A stretch of DNA of 64,000 bases, taken from Aulosira sp. FACHB-615 (GTDB taxonomy: Bacteria; Cyanobacteriota; Cyanobacteriia; Cyanobacteriales; Nostocaceae). The stretch is from positions 62,001-126,000 of the forward strand of contig NZ_JACJSE010000001.1 in the NCBI RefSeq assembly GCF_014698045.1. Direction: 5' to 3'. The translations under genes were made by a program, and so were the position numbers. Of the stretch, positions 17,062-25,807 are shown piece after piece. The stretch's first letter is position 1, and each line of letters opens with the position of its first letter. Under the pieces are notes generated by a model. It was not told the DNA's origin. It worked only from the letters and a program-made list of their open reading frames with translations, and did not search any database.

Positions 17062-18270
17062 TTACCATCTATTTCCCCCAATTTCACCCATACGCCAGAG
17101 GTCTCCTAATGTGTACTTTTCTAGCCAATTTTTCAGCTTATCTGCTTCAAGGCGGCGAAGATGAGAGCCTTTTTCATCTCGTTCACAAACTAATATTGCT
17201 TCAGGATATTCGCTTAAAGCAGAAACTAAAGCATCAGAATGAGTTGTCACAATTAATTGTGTTTTCTGAGATGCTTCAATTAGCATTTCAGCTATAGTTG
17301 GTAAAATATCTGGATGTAAACCAATTTCTGGTTCTTCCAGGCAAATAAGTGGCGGTGGAGTTGGGTCAAGCAGTAAAGCCATTAAAAATAAATAACGGAG
17401 TGTCCCATCAGATAATCGACTTGCAGGAATCGGTTGAATCAGTTCTTCTTCACGAATAAATATTTGTACTGTACCGCCATATATTCTCACAATCAATTCT
17501 TCTGCTGAAGTGTAAAATTTCTTGAGAGTATCAATAATTTGTCTATTACTTATTTTGTATTGTAAGTTATTTAATACTAAACCTAAATTACTACCATCCT
17601 CTAAAAGAGGATGTTCAGGTAAATCAACTTTTTGGACATCTCTTAACTTTCCATGACGACCCATAGGAAAATCACGGTATAGAGCAATATTGGCGAATTG
17701 ATTGCGAAGATATGTTATTTCTGGATATCTAAGTGCTTCTTGGACTTGAGATAATATTGATTGATCTATACGGAATAATTCGCTGTTTGCCCAAAATTCA
17801 TTATATATTCCTGCCCAAGCACCTTCTTCTCTAACTCTAAAAGCTGGATGACCGTTATAATCATTGAAACGATAATAAAAGTGTGCTTCACTTTCGTCCT
17901 GAATGGGATATTCGTTTTCTACAACTTCATCTACTATTTCAACTCTTTGAGCAGACGCAGCAAAATTCAATTTATAACGCAGAGGTTGTAATTCTTTGGG
18001 ATAATCAATAATAGCTTGTAATTCTGCTGTTGTACTCCCATCATCACCTTTCCAAAGAAATTCACTAACTCCTCCACCTTGACGAAATGGCACAGCTAAA
18101 TCTGTAGGTGTTGCTTTTAAAATTCCAATAGCTTCAATTAAATTTGATTTACCTGATGTATTCGTCCCAATTAATACATTAAGTGGTTGCAGTTCAATTT
18201 CTTCTCCTTCGCTTCCATAGGAGAGAAAGTTTTGTAATTTAATTTTACGAATGAATCTTTTGCCTTCCAT
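17062..18270 (-). CDS. AAA (ABC/SMC-like) ATPase paired with DUF4276
   Basis: A 402-aa ATPase of the AAA_15/AAA_21 type. It begins with a strand pattern (IRKIKLQNFLSYG) and Walker A GTNTSGKS at residues 35-42. There is a signature-like segment SRLSDGTLRYL at about 285-295, Walker B LICLEEPEIGLHP at about 308-320 and a switch region IVTTHSDALVSALSE. This is the layout of OLD/RecF-like ATPases in which a second TOPRIM-type subunit often acts as effector. The stop is 5 bp from the candidate GTG of the DUF4276 gene, so the two form a unit. AAA plus TOPRIM pairs (for example PARIS AriA/AriB) are known phage-defence systems; a defence role here is inference. Confidence 0.85.
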   Translation of the reverse strand: MEGKRFIRKIKLQNFLSYGSEGEEIELQPLNVLIGTNTSGKSNLIEAIGILKATPTDLAVPFRQGGGVSEFLWKGDDGSTTAELQAIIDYPKELQPLRYKLNFAASAQRVEIVDEVVENEYPIQDESEAHFYYRFNDYNGHPAFRVREEGAWAGIYNEFWANSELFRIDQSILSQVQEALRYPEITYLRNQFANIALYRDFPMGRHGKLRDVQKVDLPEHPLLEDGSNLGLVLNNLQYKISNRQIIDTLKKFYTSAEELIVRIYGGTVQIFIREEELIQPIPASRLSDGTLRYLFLMALLLDPTPPPLICLEEPEIGLHPDILPTIAEMLIEASQKTQLIVTTHSDALVSALSEYPEAILVCERDEKGSHLRRLEADKLKNWLEKYTLGDLWRMGEIGGNRW

Positions 18271-18301
18271 CTGCTTCTAACCTATTCCACTACTTACTTT
18301 A

Positions 18302-18484
18302 AGCTTACTGCGGTCTACTAGTCCCGTATCTGTTTGAGGTGCAGGGTGTTGATAAATTCAGTGAGGAGGTAGTGAGAGTCAGAAGCGGTCATAGATAGAT
18401 GCCAGGATTCACACACGCAAAAGCCACAATACTCGATGATAGCGTGATGTGGTGTTGAGTTGCGATCGCTCAAGATTTTTTTTA
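18302..18484. repeat. 183-bp direct repeat, copy 2 (mutS 5' remnant)
   Basis: Second copy of the mutS start region. It still encodes a MTASDS start after the same CGFCVCESWHLS frame, but runs into a stop after about 20 more codons; the LVDRSKL part survives in a shifted frame. It is a non-functional mutS 5' fragment on the far side of the AAA/DUF4276 genes. Confidence 0.85.
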
Positions 18485-18487
18485 TTT

Positions 18488-18541
18488 TAGGACTTATGCA
18501 ATAAGACGAAAAATCAAAGGTTTGGTGAAGAGTGAAGTGTG
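18488..18541. mobile_element. Truncated TAGGACTTACGCA MITE (copy C)
   Basis: Starts TAGGACTTATGCA and continues AATAAGACGAAAAATCAAAGG-like, as in copy B at 35477. It is cut off at about 18541 where a different repeat (CATAACTTTGCCG) begins. The right end is missing. Confidence 0.6.
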
Positions 18542-18549
18542 ACTTTACC

Positions 18550-18662
18550 CATAACTTTGCCGCAACTGGAAGCATAACTTTGCCGTCAACAACACTATAA
18601 ACCTCATTCCTGCGTCAGCTAATACTGGATGAAATTGACAGCCTGGAACCATAACTTTGCCG
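18550..18662. repeat. Three CATAACTTTGCCG repeats, transposon-end-like
   Basis: CATAACTTTGCCG occurs at 18550-18562, 18573-18585 and 18650-18662; the last two share a CTGGAA just upstream. Irregularly spaced repeats of one sequence resemble multiple transposase-binding sites at the ends of Tn7/Tn5053-type elements. No transposase gene is near. The match to a named element could not be made. Confidence 0.5.
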
Positions 18663-18672
18663 CTAGTCCAAA

Positions 18673-18939
18673 ATGGAAGGATATAGCGCATTGTCCAGGA
18701 TTTGTCCTATCCTTCACGAACTAGACAATATTGGGATTCATCCGAGCGCAGGAATTTCGGACAGGAACAATTTGCTTGAACTCACTGCTCAATCTCGCCT
18801 AAAAATTCGGATTCATCATCAACAGATTCCTTTAATTTATCCTTATTTAGCAGGTCAAGCTTTCCATATATGTCAAAATTCTTATCAACTAGATATTCCC
18901 GACTACAAACCATTAATTTCTTCAGAAAGTGTCTCATAG
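18673..18939 (+). pseudogene. 88-codon ORF after the repeat block, possible gene remnant
   Basis: The frame MEGYSALSRICPILHELDN... to DYKPLISSESVS begins 10 bp after the third CATAACTTTGCCG repeat. Its composition is protein-like from about residue 20 (LTAQSRLKIRIHHQQIPLIY, then PYLAGQAFHICQNSYQL), so it may be the tail of a larger gene of which the front is lost, perhaps belonging to the element that left the repeats. No family was recognised and no ribosome site is clear. Confidence 0.3.
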
Positions 18940-18975
18940 TATTGTGACTTCTGGCTTCTGAATTCTGAAGATTAT

Positions 18976-19482
18976 TTAATTACCACAACTACCACAATCA
19001 AGAAAGCCACAATCAGCGCCACTACAATCTACAGCGTGACAATGAAAGAAATCACAATCACTCAAGATATTAGCCATATCAGCACAATTGCAACTTAAAT
19101 CAGCACAATCTACACAGTAAGCACTATCATTACTGCTACAGCTTGTATTGGAAGATTGAGAATTATTACTGCTATTGTCTTTTTTTGCTGGCTGTGTATT
19201 TGCTTCATCTTTTGATTCTGCATCTTCAGAATCATCCAATTGGGAACGCAAAATTAAATTAGCTTGTTTGCAAGCTTGAAATCTGGTACGGGACTTGATT
19301 AACGCCACCCTCAAACCGTCTTGGGCAATTACGCGCTTGATGTACTGGGAACAAGATTCGCCCCCATATAAAATCCTATGGGCGCAAGCAAAGCCTTTGT
19401 GGGGAGAAATATGCTTTTGGTATCCAGTAATCACACTAACGCTAACTCGGCGAGTGAAAGAGTCTAGTAAAGAAATCTGCAT
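18976..19482 (-). CDS. yidD: YidD-family protein with cysteine-rich C-terminal tail
   Basis: 168 aa from ATG 19482. Residues about 14-80 match the YidD family (ITGYQKHISPHKG, then ESCSQYIKRVIAQDG and a Cys-containing ACKQAN end); YidD assists membrane-protein insertion by the YidC/Sec route. Unlike the usual 70-90-aa YidD, it carries a long Ser/Asn-rich linker and a tail with 11 cysteines in the last 60 or so residues (spaced CVDC, CNC, CHAVDC, CGSC), which could bind metal. The start lies directly against a TACTCCC heptamer array on the minus strand, with no Shine-Dalgarno; upstream in-frame reading would add PYSLLPT repeats. Confidence 0.8.
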   Translation of the reverse strand: MQISLLDSFTRRVSVSVITGYQKHISPHKGFACAHRILYGGESCSQYIKRVIAQDGLRVALIKSRTRFQACKQANLILRSQLDDSEDAESKDEANTQPAKKDNSSNNSQSSNTSCSSNDSAYCVDCADLSCNCADMANILSDCDFFHCHAVDCSGADCGFLDCGSCGN

Positions 19483-19485
19483 AGT

Positions 19486-19655
19486 TAGGGAGTAGGGAGT
19501 AGGGAGTAGGGAGTAGGGAGTAGGGAGTAGGGAGTAGGGAGTAGGGAATAGGGAGTAGGGAATAGGGAGTAGGGAGTAGGGAGTAGGGAGTAGGGAATAG
19601 GGAGTAGGGAATAGGGAATAGGGAGTAGAGAATAGGGAGTAGGGAATAGGGAGTA
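19486..19655. repeat. Long GGGAGTA/GGGAATA heptamer array upstream of yidD
   Basis: More than twenty consecutive 7-bp units, GGGAGTA with GGGAATA variants, run from 3 bp upstream of the yidD ATG. The complementary motif (CCCCACTCCCTACTCCCTAG) reappears at about 19740-19759. It fills most of the 361-bp gap before chlP and has no ORF of its own. Confidence 0.9.
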
Positions 19656-19843
19656 AAAAAGAGTATTCCCAATTCTTCACAGTGAATCACTATTCCTAAA
19701 TTCCATACAATCGTTACCATAGACTTCCTACTCACCACTCCCCACTCCCTACTCCCTAGTTTTGTATCGAAACATTAAGGAATATTGCATTTCTGTCAAA
19801 ACTGAGAGGGTGAGCGCCAAATCAGCCAAAAGACCGTGGTAGG

Positions 19844-21100
19844 ATGCTTTCGGTAAATGTCAAGATTGGGAGAAGACCTTTGACACTACGGGTTGCTGTT
19901 GTGGGGTCAGGCCCTGCTGGTTCATCTGCCGCCGAAACATTGGCAAAAGCTGGGATTGAAACCTACCTGTTTGAGCGCAAGCTGGACAATGCCAAGCCCT
20001 GCGGGGGCGCTATTCCCCTTTGTATGGTGGGTGAATTTGACCTACCACCAGAGATTATCGATCGCCGGGTGCGGAAGATGAAAATGATTTCGCCTTCCAA
20101 TCGTGAGGTTGATATTAACCTGGTAAATGAAGAAGAATATATAGGAATGTGTCGCCGCGAAGTCCTCGATGGCTTTTTGCGGAATCGCGCGGCAAAATTA
20201 GGTGCAAATTTAATTAACGCCACTGTTCATAAAGTCGATATACCCACAAATAATACCGACCCCTATACAATTCATTACGTTGACCATACTGAAGGCGGCG
20301 TGCAGGGTATTACAAAAACCCTGAAAGTAGATTTAATCATTGGGGCGGATGGGGCAAATTCCCGCATTGCCAAAGAAATGGATGCTGGGGATTATAATTA
20401 TGCGATCGCCTTCCAAGAGCGAATTCGCTTACCCCAAGACAAAATGGTGTACTACAACGACTTAGCCGAAATGTATGTCGGCGATGACGTTTCCACCGAC
20501 TTCTACGCTTGGGTATTCCCCAAATATGATCACGTAGCTGTTGGTACTGGCACAATGCACGTCAATAAAGCCAGTATTAAACAATTGCAAGCAGGTATCC
20601 GCGCTCGTGCTGCCAAAAAACTCGAAGGCGGTAAAATCATCAAAGTCGAAGCGCATCCCATTCCTGAACATCCCCGTCCTCGTCGCGTCGTTGGTCGCAT
20701 CGCCTTAGTTGGAGATGCTGCTGGCTACGTTACTAAGTCTTCTGGGGAAGGAATTTACTTTGCTGCCAAATCTGGAAGAATGTGTGCTGAAACCATTGTG
20801 GAAACTTCCAACAACGGTAGCCGCATCCCCACAGAAAACGACCTCAAAATCTATATCAAGCGTTGGGATAAGAAATACGGACTCACCTACAAAGTGTTAG
20901 ACATTTTGCAGAGCGTGTTCTATCGTTCTGATGCAACCCGTGAAGCATTCGTCGAAATGTGTGCTGACATGGATGTACAGCGCCTCACCTTCGACAGCTA
21001 TCTATACAAAACAGTTGTCCCCGCTAACCCCATTACCCAACTAAAAATTACTGCCAAAACCCTTGGTAGCTTAATTCGCGGTAACGCCCTTGCTCCCTAA
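19844..21100 (+). CDS. chlP: Geranylgeranyl reductase
   Basis: Reduces the geranylgeranyl chain to phytyl for chlorophyll a and tocopherol. The 418-aa flavoprotein has the FAD motif VAVVGSGPAGSSAAE at about residues 17-31, PCGGAIPL at about 52-59, DLIIGADGANSRIAK at about 163 and GLVGDAAGY-type sequence (IALVGDAAGYVTKSSGEG) at about 285. Cyanobacterial ChlP usually starts at MxLRVAVVGS; here the matching codon is TTG 19880, preceded by GGGAGAAG, so the start may be there instead of ATG 19844, which has little room for a ribosome site. It is convergent with rpaA. Confidence 0.96.
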   Translation: MLSVNVKIGRRPLTLRVAVVGSGPAGSSAAETLAKAGIETYLFERKLDNAKPCGGAIPLCMVGEFDLPPEIIDRRVRKMKMISPSNREVDINLVNEEEYIGMCRREVLDGFLRNRAAKLGANLINATVHKVDIPTNNTDPYTIHYVDHTEGGVQGITKTLKVDLIIGADGANSRIAKEMDAGDYNYAIAFQERIRLPQDKMVYYNDLAEMYVGDDVSTDFYAWVFPKYDHVAVGTGTMHVNKASIKQLQAGIRARAAKKLEGGKIIKVEAHPIPEHPRPRRVVGRIALVGDAAGYVTKSSGEGIYFAAKSGRMCAETIVETSNNGSRIPTENDLKIYIKRWDKKYGLTYKVLDILQSVFYRSDATREAFVEMCADMDVQRLTFDSYLYKTVVPANPITQLKITAKTLGSLIRGNALAP

Positions 21101-21294
21101 AAGCAGCAATAGGGTAGTAAACACAGCAGAGGAGAAGAAGTGCAGATAATTCCAATGGCAGTTAGTCCATTGTGAATTAATTTGTACCTCGGCTCCTCTG
21201 TAATTTTTGGTTATTAAAAACGCAGAAGCTAGAAGTCAGAAGTCAGAAGTCAATGTGAATTGTGAATAGTAACGTAACGCGATATGCGACTTAT

Positions 21295-21435
21295 TTTTGA
21301 AACCCCTCTCCAAACCTCTCCCCTGAAAGGAGGAGCCACTGCGTTGGGCGGGTTTCCCGACTTGAAGCAAGTGGCGTAGAGGCTTTGAATCTTGCTCCCC
21401 TTCCCTACAAGGGAAGGGGTTGGGGGTTAGGTTTG
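21295..21435. repeat. Composite intergenic repeat between chlP and rpaA
   Basis: AACCCCTCTCC-type sequence at the left and GGAAGGGGTTGGGGGTT-type sequence at the right form an imperfect inverted pair. They surround CACTGCGTTGGGCGGGTTTCC and AAGCAAGTGGCG, a module of the type often seen in Nostoc intergenic DNA. There is no coding frame of substance. Confidence 0.5.
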
Positions 21436-21485
21436 AGGGAAAGTTGCACACGGCGTGAAGCATATATTTTGCTACATTAAATTGA

Positions 21486-21527
21486 TTGGCATTCCCTCAA
21501 AATTGTTTCAAGAGAATGCCAATTTTT
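21486..21527 (+). terminator. Rho-independent terminator on the plus strand
   Basis: TTGGCATTC (21486-21494) pairs with GAATGCCAA (21514-21522) and is followed by TTTTT (21523-21527). It is about 390 bp after chlP, too far for an ordinary gene end unless the transcript continues through the repeat. Confidence 0.65.
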
Positions 21528-21783
21528 GACTGATTGCAGTGCTATTGGACTCGTGGCGATTAATTAGCACTGTAGTACTAATAGAGTAGCATTCGCCTAC
21601 TAAGCACCAACCCCCACAAAAGGATGTCTATTGGAAGGTAGCTTTCTGTAGAGTCAAGCAGGCGAAATTAGAGTTTTCCTTGGTAAAACCACTAAACCTC
21701 ATTCCCCACAGCATGACACACAACATGATGAATTCGGCAAATTTAGGGCTGAGGTCAAGGAATAGATTGCGTTAGTCAACCAC

Positions 21784-22515
21784 TTATGCAGAAGCGCCTT
21801 CAGCTGATGCAGGCAGACTGGGCAATTCTAGACAATATCCTGCACCATATACGGTTTTGATGTAGCGAGGATGGCGGGGATCGGGTTCGAGTTTAGTTCT
21901 TAAATGACGAATATGAACTCGAATCGTCTCAATGTCATCATCAGGATCGTAACCCCAAACTTCGCGCAGAATTTCGCTAGGAGAAACTGTTTGTCCGTGG
22001 CGTTGCAGTAAACAGTGGAGTAACTCAAATTCCAAATGGGTCAGTTTCACTGTCTCAGTGAACCATATCGCCTCAAACCTTTCAGGAACCAAGGTTAAGG
22101 GGCCGTAGTTGAGAATTTCGCTGTGCTTGGCGGCTTGGGGAATGCGGTCAGTACGGCGCAATAAAGCTCTTACCCGCGCCAGCATTTCTTCAACTTCAAA
22201 TGGTTTGGTGAGATAGTCGTCTGCGCCGGCGTTGAAGCCTTCTACTTTGTCTTGAGTCTGACTTAAGGCGGTCAGCATCAACACGGGAATTTCCGCAGTC
22301 CGTTCATCTCGACGGAGGCGTTGACAAACTGTAAATCCATCTACTCTGGGCAGCATGAGATCGAGCATAATCAAGTCTGGTTGTAGCTGGAGAGCTAAAG
22401 CTTGACCTTTGATACCGTCTTCAGCTTGACTGACATCATAGCCAGCCATTTCTAAATTGACGGCAACAAGCTCGGAAATTGCTGGGTCATCGTCTATGAC
22501 TAGAATCCTCGGCAT
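21784..22515 (-). CDS. rpaA: Response regulator RpaA
   Basis: OmpR-type regulator that carries the output of the KaiABC clock (through SasA and CikA) and affects phycobilisome energy transfer. 243 aa: receiver domain with Asp8-Asp9-Asp10, phosphoacceptor Asp52 in MLDLMLP and Lys in YLTKPFEVEE; winged-helix DNA-binding domain from about residue 135 (LTHLEFELLHCLLQ, then WGYDPDDDIETIRVHIRHLR and VYGAGYCLE). The near-full-length similarity to RpaA, as I remember it from Synechococcus, is high, distinguishing it from RpaB. It stands alone, divergent from the hydrolase gene. Confidence 0.93.
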   Translation of the reverse strand: MPRILVIDDDPAISELVAVNLEMAGYDVSQAEDGIKGQALALQLQPDLIMLDLMLPRVDGFTVCQRLRRDERTAEIPVLMLTALSQTQDKVEGFNAGADDYLTKPFEVEEMLARVRALLRRTDRIPQAAKHSEILNYGPLTLVPERFEAIWFTETVKLTHLEFELLHCLLQRHGQTVSPSEILREVWGYDPDDDIETIRVHIRHLRTKLEPDPRHPRYIKTVYGAGYCLELPSLPASAEGASA

Positions 22516-22669
22516 TATTAAAAAAATTATTGCTACTTTTTAAGGAAAAATAAGAATCTTTGGTGAATACAAAGATTTCTGTCTTGATTATAAAAAAGAT
22601 TTTAAATCTAACATAAATATTAAAACTAATTCATGAAAAACAAAACTTAAGATACACGAAATTTGCAAA

Positions 22670-23731
22670 ATGATGTGTTACCCGCCCTACAATCCAGCTA
22701 AATTTTTACAAAATGGTCTAGCAATGACTGTTTACACGGCGTTTTGGGGAAAACGTTACTGGGAAAGTACAGTTGCTCAACCAGAGCCGCCCTATCATAA
22801 AACAATATTGATGGGTGGACAAGGTGTGCCGATTTTTACTTGGGTAGCAATTCCCGACAATGCCCACAGTACAATCATTGCCACCTATGGAATTACGGGC
22901 GAGTTAGACCAAGAATGGTCTTTGCGGTTGTTAGGACGCAAAGCATACTCTCAAGGGTATGCTGTGGTGTTATTTGATTGGCGAGCGCACGGTAGAACGG
23001 CAGATTTGTCACCGACTTTAACATCTGACGGATTGTATGAGGGTGAAGATTTTGTGCGCTTGGCGGCGGCGGCGGCGGCGATGGGATGTCCCAGCAAATT
23101 TTGGTTTATGGGGTTTTCTTTGGGGGGACAATTAGCCCTGTGGGGAATTAAAGCAGCTGGGGAATTAACCCAGGGTAATGAAAATTTGGGTATCGAATAT
23201 AGCGATATTGGTGGTGGCGCAGTGATTTGTCCGAGTTTGGATTCGTTGCGATCGCTCACCTACCTCACCAAAGACCGCTTTGGTAGACTCATAGAAGCTA
23301 GTATTGTGCGTGAATTAAAAAAACTCGCTTGGCGAATTCATGATGCTCATCCTGGAACTATTGACCCTCAAGCCATAGAAAGAACAAACACCATTTGGGA
23401 TTTTGACCACGAACTAGTAATTGAAAGGCTGGGCTTTCCCAGTGTAGAGGCATACTACAAAGCCAGCAGCGCCCTCCAATTGTTACCAGAACTCCAGAAA
23501 CCAACTTTAATTATCTACGCTGCGGATGATCCTTTATTTCATCCAGATATCGTCCCTGAATTAGCAGCAGCCTGTGACCAAAATTCCGCCCTAGATTTGC
23601 TACTCACCCGTTATGGGGGTCATGTCGGCTATCTAAGTAGCAAAGAGTGTCAGTCCCAAGCCCAAGACCCTGACCCTTGGTGGGCTTGGAATCGAATTTT
23701 GCAATGGCTGGAAAATCAACGGTCATCCTAA
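22670..23731 (+). CDS. Alpha/beta hydrolase (YheT-like)
   Basis: A 353-aa hydrolase of unknown substrate. The nucleophile elbow is GFSLGG (about residue 148); the acid is likely the Asp pair in YAADDPLF (about 285) and the base is His in YGGHVGYLS (about 323). The oxyanion strand is IIATYGITGELD. There is no signal peptide, so it is probably cytosolic. A second in-frame ATG at 22724 (MTVYTAFWGKRYW) could be the true start, since the first 18 residues look non-conserved. A GCG tract at about 23063-23081 encodes an alanine run. Confidence 0.85.
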   Translation: MMCYPPYNPAKFLQNGLAMTVYTAFWGKRYWESTVAQPEPPYHKTILMGGQGVPIFTWVAIPDNAHSTIIATYGITGELDQEWSLRLLGRKAYSQGYAVVLFDWRAHGRTADLSPTLTSDGLYEGEDFVRLAAAAAAMGCPSKFWFMGFSLGGQLALWGIKAAGELTQGNENLGIEYSDIGGGAVICPSLDSLRSLTYLTKDRFGRLIEASIVRELKKLAWRIHDAHPGTIDPQAIERTNTIWDFDHELVIERLGFPSVEAYYKASSALQLLPELQKPTLIIYAADDPLFHPDIVPELAAACDQNSALDLLLTRYGGHVGYLSSKECQSQAQDPDPWWAWNRILQWLENQRSS

Positions 23732-23883
23732 ATTGTGGTTGCTGACTCCTCATTCATGATTTCCAAAACAGATAACGAAAATTTAACTAAGTAATAGTTA
23801 AACTCTTCATCATCTCGTCTTAATCTCAGCCAAATAACTTTTCTCCTGATTGCTCTGCTATCAGGAAAAAGAAATTAAATATA

Positions 23884-25380
23884 ATGGCATTTTCAAGACG
23901 TAAGTTTTTAACTTTAGCTGGTGCAAGCGCCGCAGGTGCTACTGTGCTTTCTCCTTTAGAAGCGTTTTATGCTAAGGCTGCTATGGGGCAAATGGTCAGG
24001 GGAATCGGCTATGGTCCGTTAGAACCGAGATTACCCCTGAACTCATCAGATTTGGCCAATACAGTTGCGGGTGATTTAAGAGGAGAGACGATCCTTGCAC
24101 TTCCCCCAGGATTCAACTATCGTGTTCTATCAGTTACTGGTCAGACAATGAGCGATCGCTCCATAGTACCTGCTGGTCATGATGGTATGGCTGCATTTCC
24201 TGGGCCTCGCAACACCACAATTCTGGTGCGGAACCATGAATTAGGTACTTCTTCCCCAAATCCGGTTGTTGGTGGAACCAGATATTCCACAGGCGCACAA
24301 GGTGGAACCACCACATTAATAGTTGGCCCTAACCGTGAACTGATCAAAGATTTTGCTTCTCTGGCTGGAACTATTCGTAACTGTGCTGGTGGCCCCACAC
24401 CTTGGCGTAGTTGGATTAGTTGTGAAGAAACCTTCTCTACCAGTACTAACATCACCAGTTCCGGTGCGGTAGAAGTCAGAAACCACGGTTACAACTTTGA
24501 AGTTGTAGCTGATGAAAATAGCGGTTTGGTCAATCCTGTTCCCTTAATCGAAATGGGACGCTTTAGCCATGAAGCTATAGCTGTAGACCCCAGAACTGGT
24601 GATGTTTACGAAACAGAAGACCAAGGTGATAGCTGCTTTTATCGGTTTGTACCGAATGTCAGACCCAGAAGACCTGGTGACTTAGCTAAAGGTGGTACTC
24701 TTTACGCTTTGAAAATCAAAAACCAACCAGGTGTGAATAACTTTGCGGTGAATACCAGCAATAATCCGAATTTGGGTGGTCAAATAGGTCGCATTCCCGT
24801 TGGTCAAGCCTTTCCAGTGGAATGGGTGAAGGTGGATAATCCTAACCCCAGTTCAGAAAGTAATCGTCGTGGAGTCCGCTTTCAAGCACAAGACAAGGGA
24901 GCAGCTATTTTCTTCCGGGGTGAAGGTGCTTGGTATGCTAAGGGATTAATTTACTTTACTGCTACTCAAGGCGGCCCTCCCGCTTTTGACTCCACCAGAG
25001 GTAATGGTCAAGTTTGGGTATATGACATTGCTCGACAAGAAATCACTCTCTTAGTTGAAGCAGCTCCTACTGGTGAACTTCTTGATGAGCCAGATAACAT
25101 TACTGTTGCGCCTTTTGGAGACCTCTTCCTTTGCGAAGATGGTGGCGGAGAACAATATGTTGTCGGTGTGAGCCAAAAAGGTGAACTGTATCAATTTGCG
25201 AAAAATATTCTGTTTGCCAATAACCCTGATTCTGCAATTAGAGATCGCTTCGCCGACAATGAATTTGCTGGTGCTTGCTTTGATCCTGCGGGAAGAACTT
25301 TGTTTGTAAATATTCAAACTCCTGGTTTGACATTTGCAATTTGGGGTGATTGGACTCGTCGCTTTAGTAGTGGACGGTAG
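23884..25380 (+). CDS. phoX: PhoX-type phosphatase (DUF839), Tat-exported
   Basis: A 498-aa secreted alkaline-phosphatase-like protein that would release phosphate from organic esters in the periplasm. The N-terminus has a twin-arginine signal (SRRKFLTLAGASAAGATVL) ending near AKAA. The body has the PhoX beta-propeller pattern: VRNHELG at about 119, TPWRSWISCEE at about 179, MGRFSHEAIAVDPRTG and YETEDQGDSCFYRF at about 228-262, and LDEPDNITVAPFGDLFLCEDGGG at about 400. No Pho box was identified. A terminator follows at 25494. Substrate preference cannot be read from the sequence. Confidence 0.9.
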   Translation: MAFSRRKFLTLAGASAAGATVLSPLEAFYAKAAMGQMVRGIGYGPLEPRLPLNSSDLANTVAGDLRGETILALPPGFNYRVLSVTGQTMSDRSIVPAGHDGMAAFPGPRNTTILVRNHELGTSSPNPVVGGTRYSTGAQGGTTTLIVGPNRELIKDFASLAGTIRNCAGGPTPWRSWISCEETFSTSTNITSSGAVEVRNHGYNFEVVADENSGLVNPVPLIEMGRFSHEAIAVDPRTGDVYETEDQGDSCFYRFVPNVRPRRPGDLAKGGTLYALKIKNQPGVNNFAVNTSNNPNLGGQIGRIPVGQAFPVEWVKVDNPNPSSESNRRGVRFQAQDKGAAIFFRGEGAWYAKGLIYFTATQGGPPAFDSTRGNGQVWVYDIARQEITLLVEAAPTGELLDEPDNITVAPFGDLFLCEDGGGEQYVVGVSQKGELYQFAKNILFANNPDSAIRDRFADNEFAGACFDPAGRTLFVNIQTPGLTFAIWGDWTRRFSSGR

Positions 25381-25493
25381 TAATAGGATCTCTATATCAA
25401 ATAGACAAGGGAGATGGGGGAGACAAGGGAGAGAGCATATAAAACCCCTCAGATAGGATTGCTATAGAAAAACTAGTTTTTCTAATTAATTGG

Positions 25494-25523
25494 TAGAGTC
25501 TGTTTTGGCAGGCTCTATTTTTT
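25494..25523 (+). terminator. Terminator after phoX
   Basis: TAGAGTCTG (25494-25502) pairs with CAGGCTCTA (25509-25517) with one G-T pair and is followed by TTTTTTG. Confidence 0.75.
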
Positions 25524-25616
25524 GTTGTCGTAAATGATATGATTCTTTTGCTTAATTCACAAAACATTAAGTTAAATTTATTTATATTTACAACCAGCGA
25601 TCGCTTCATCTAACTC

Positions 25617-25757
25617 ATACCATTTCACGAAATTACTGATAGAAATCGCTTCCTCTGCAACTCTGCTTCTGGTCGCCGAGCGTTCGCGCAGCGTCTCCGT
25701 CAGGAGAAGTCGAGGCGCTACTTGCATATCCGTATCATTTTTAAAGTGAAATGGTAT
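25617..25757. mobile_element. MITE-like element with ATACCATTTCAC ends
   Basis: ATACCATTTCAC (25617-25628) and GTGAAATGGTAT (25746-25757) are exact 12-bp inverted repeats. Inside is CGAGCGTTCGCGCAGCGTCTC, a short G/C-rich module also found in the element at 40886. It has no coding frame of substance. With the next element it fills most of the 679-bp gap after phoX. Confidence 0.7.
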
Positions 25758-25807
25758 CACGCTGAGATATAGTTATTAACCGACCTTGATGAACTGCTCT
25801 TCAACTC

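Noticed and set aside
19442..19738. 98-codon frame of PYSLLPT repeats
   Set aside because: Produced by the GGGAGTA array; it has no independent start or conserved part.
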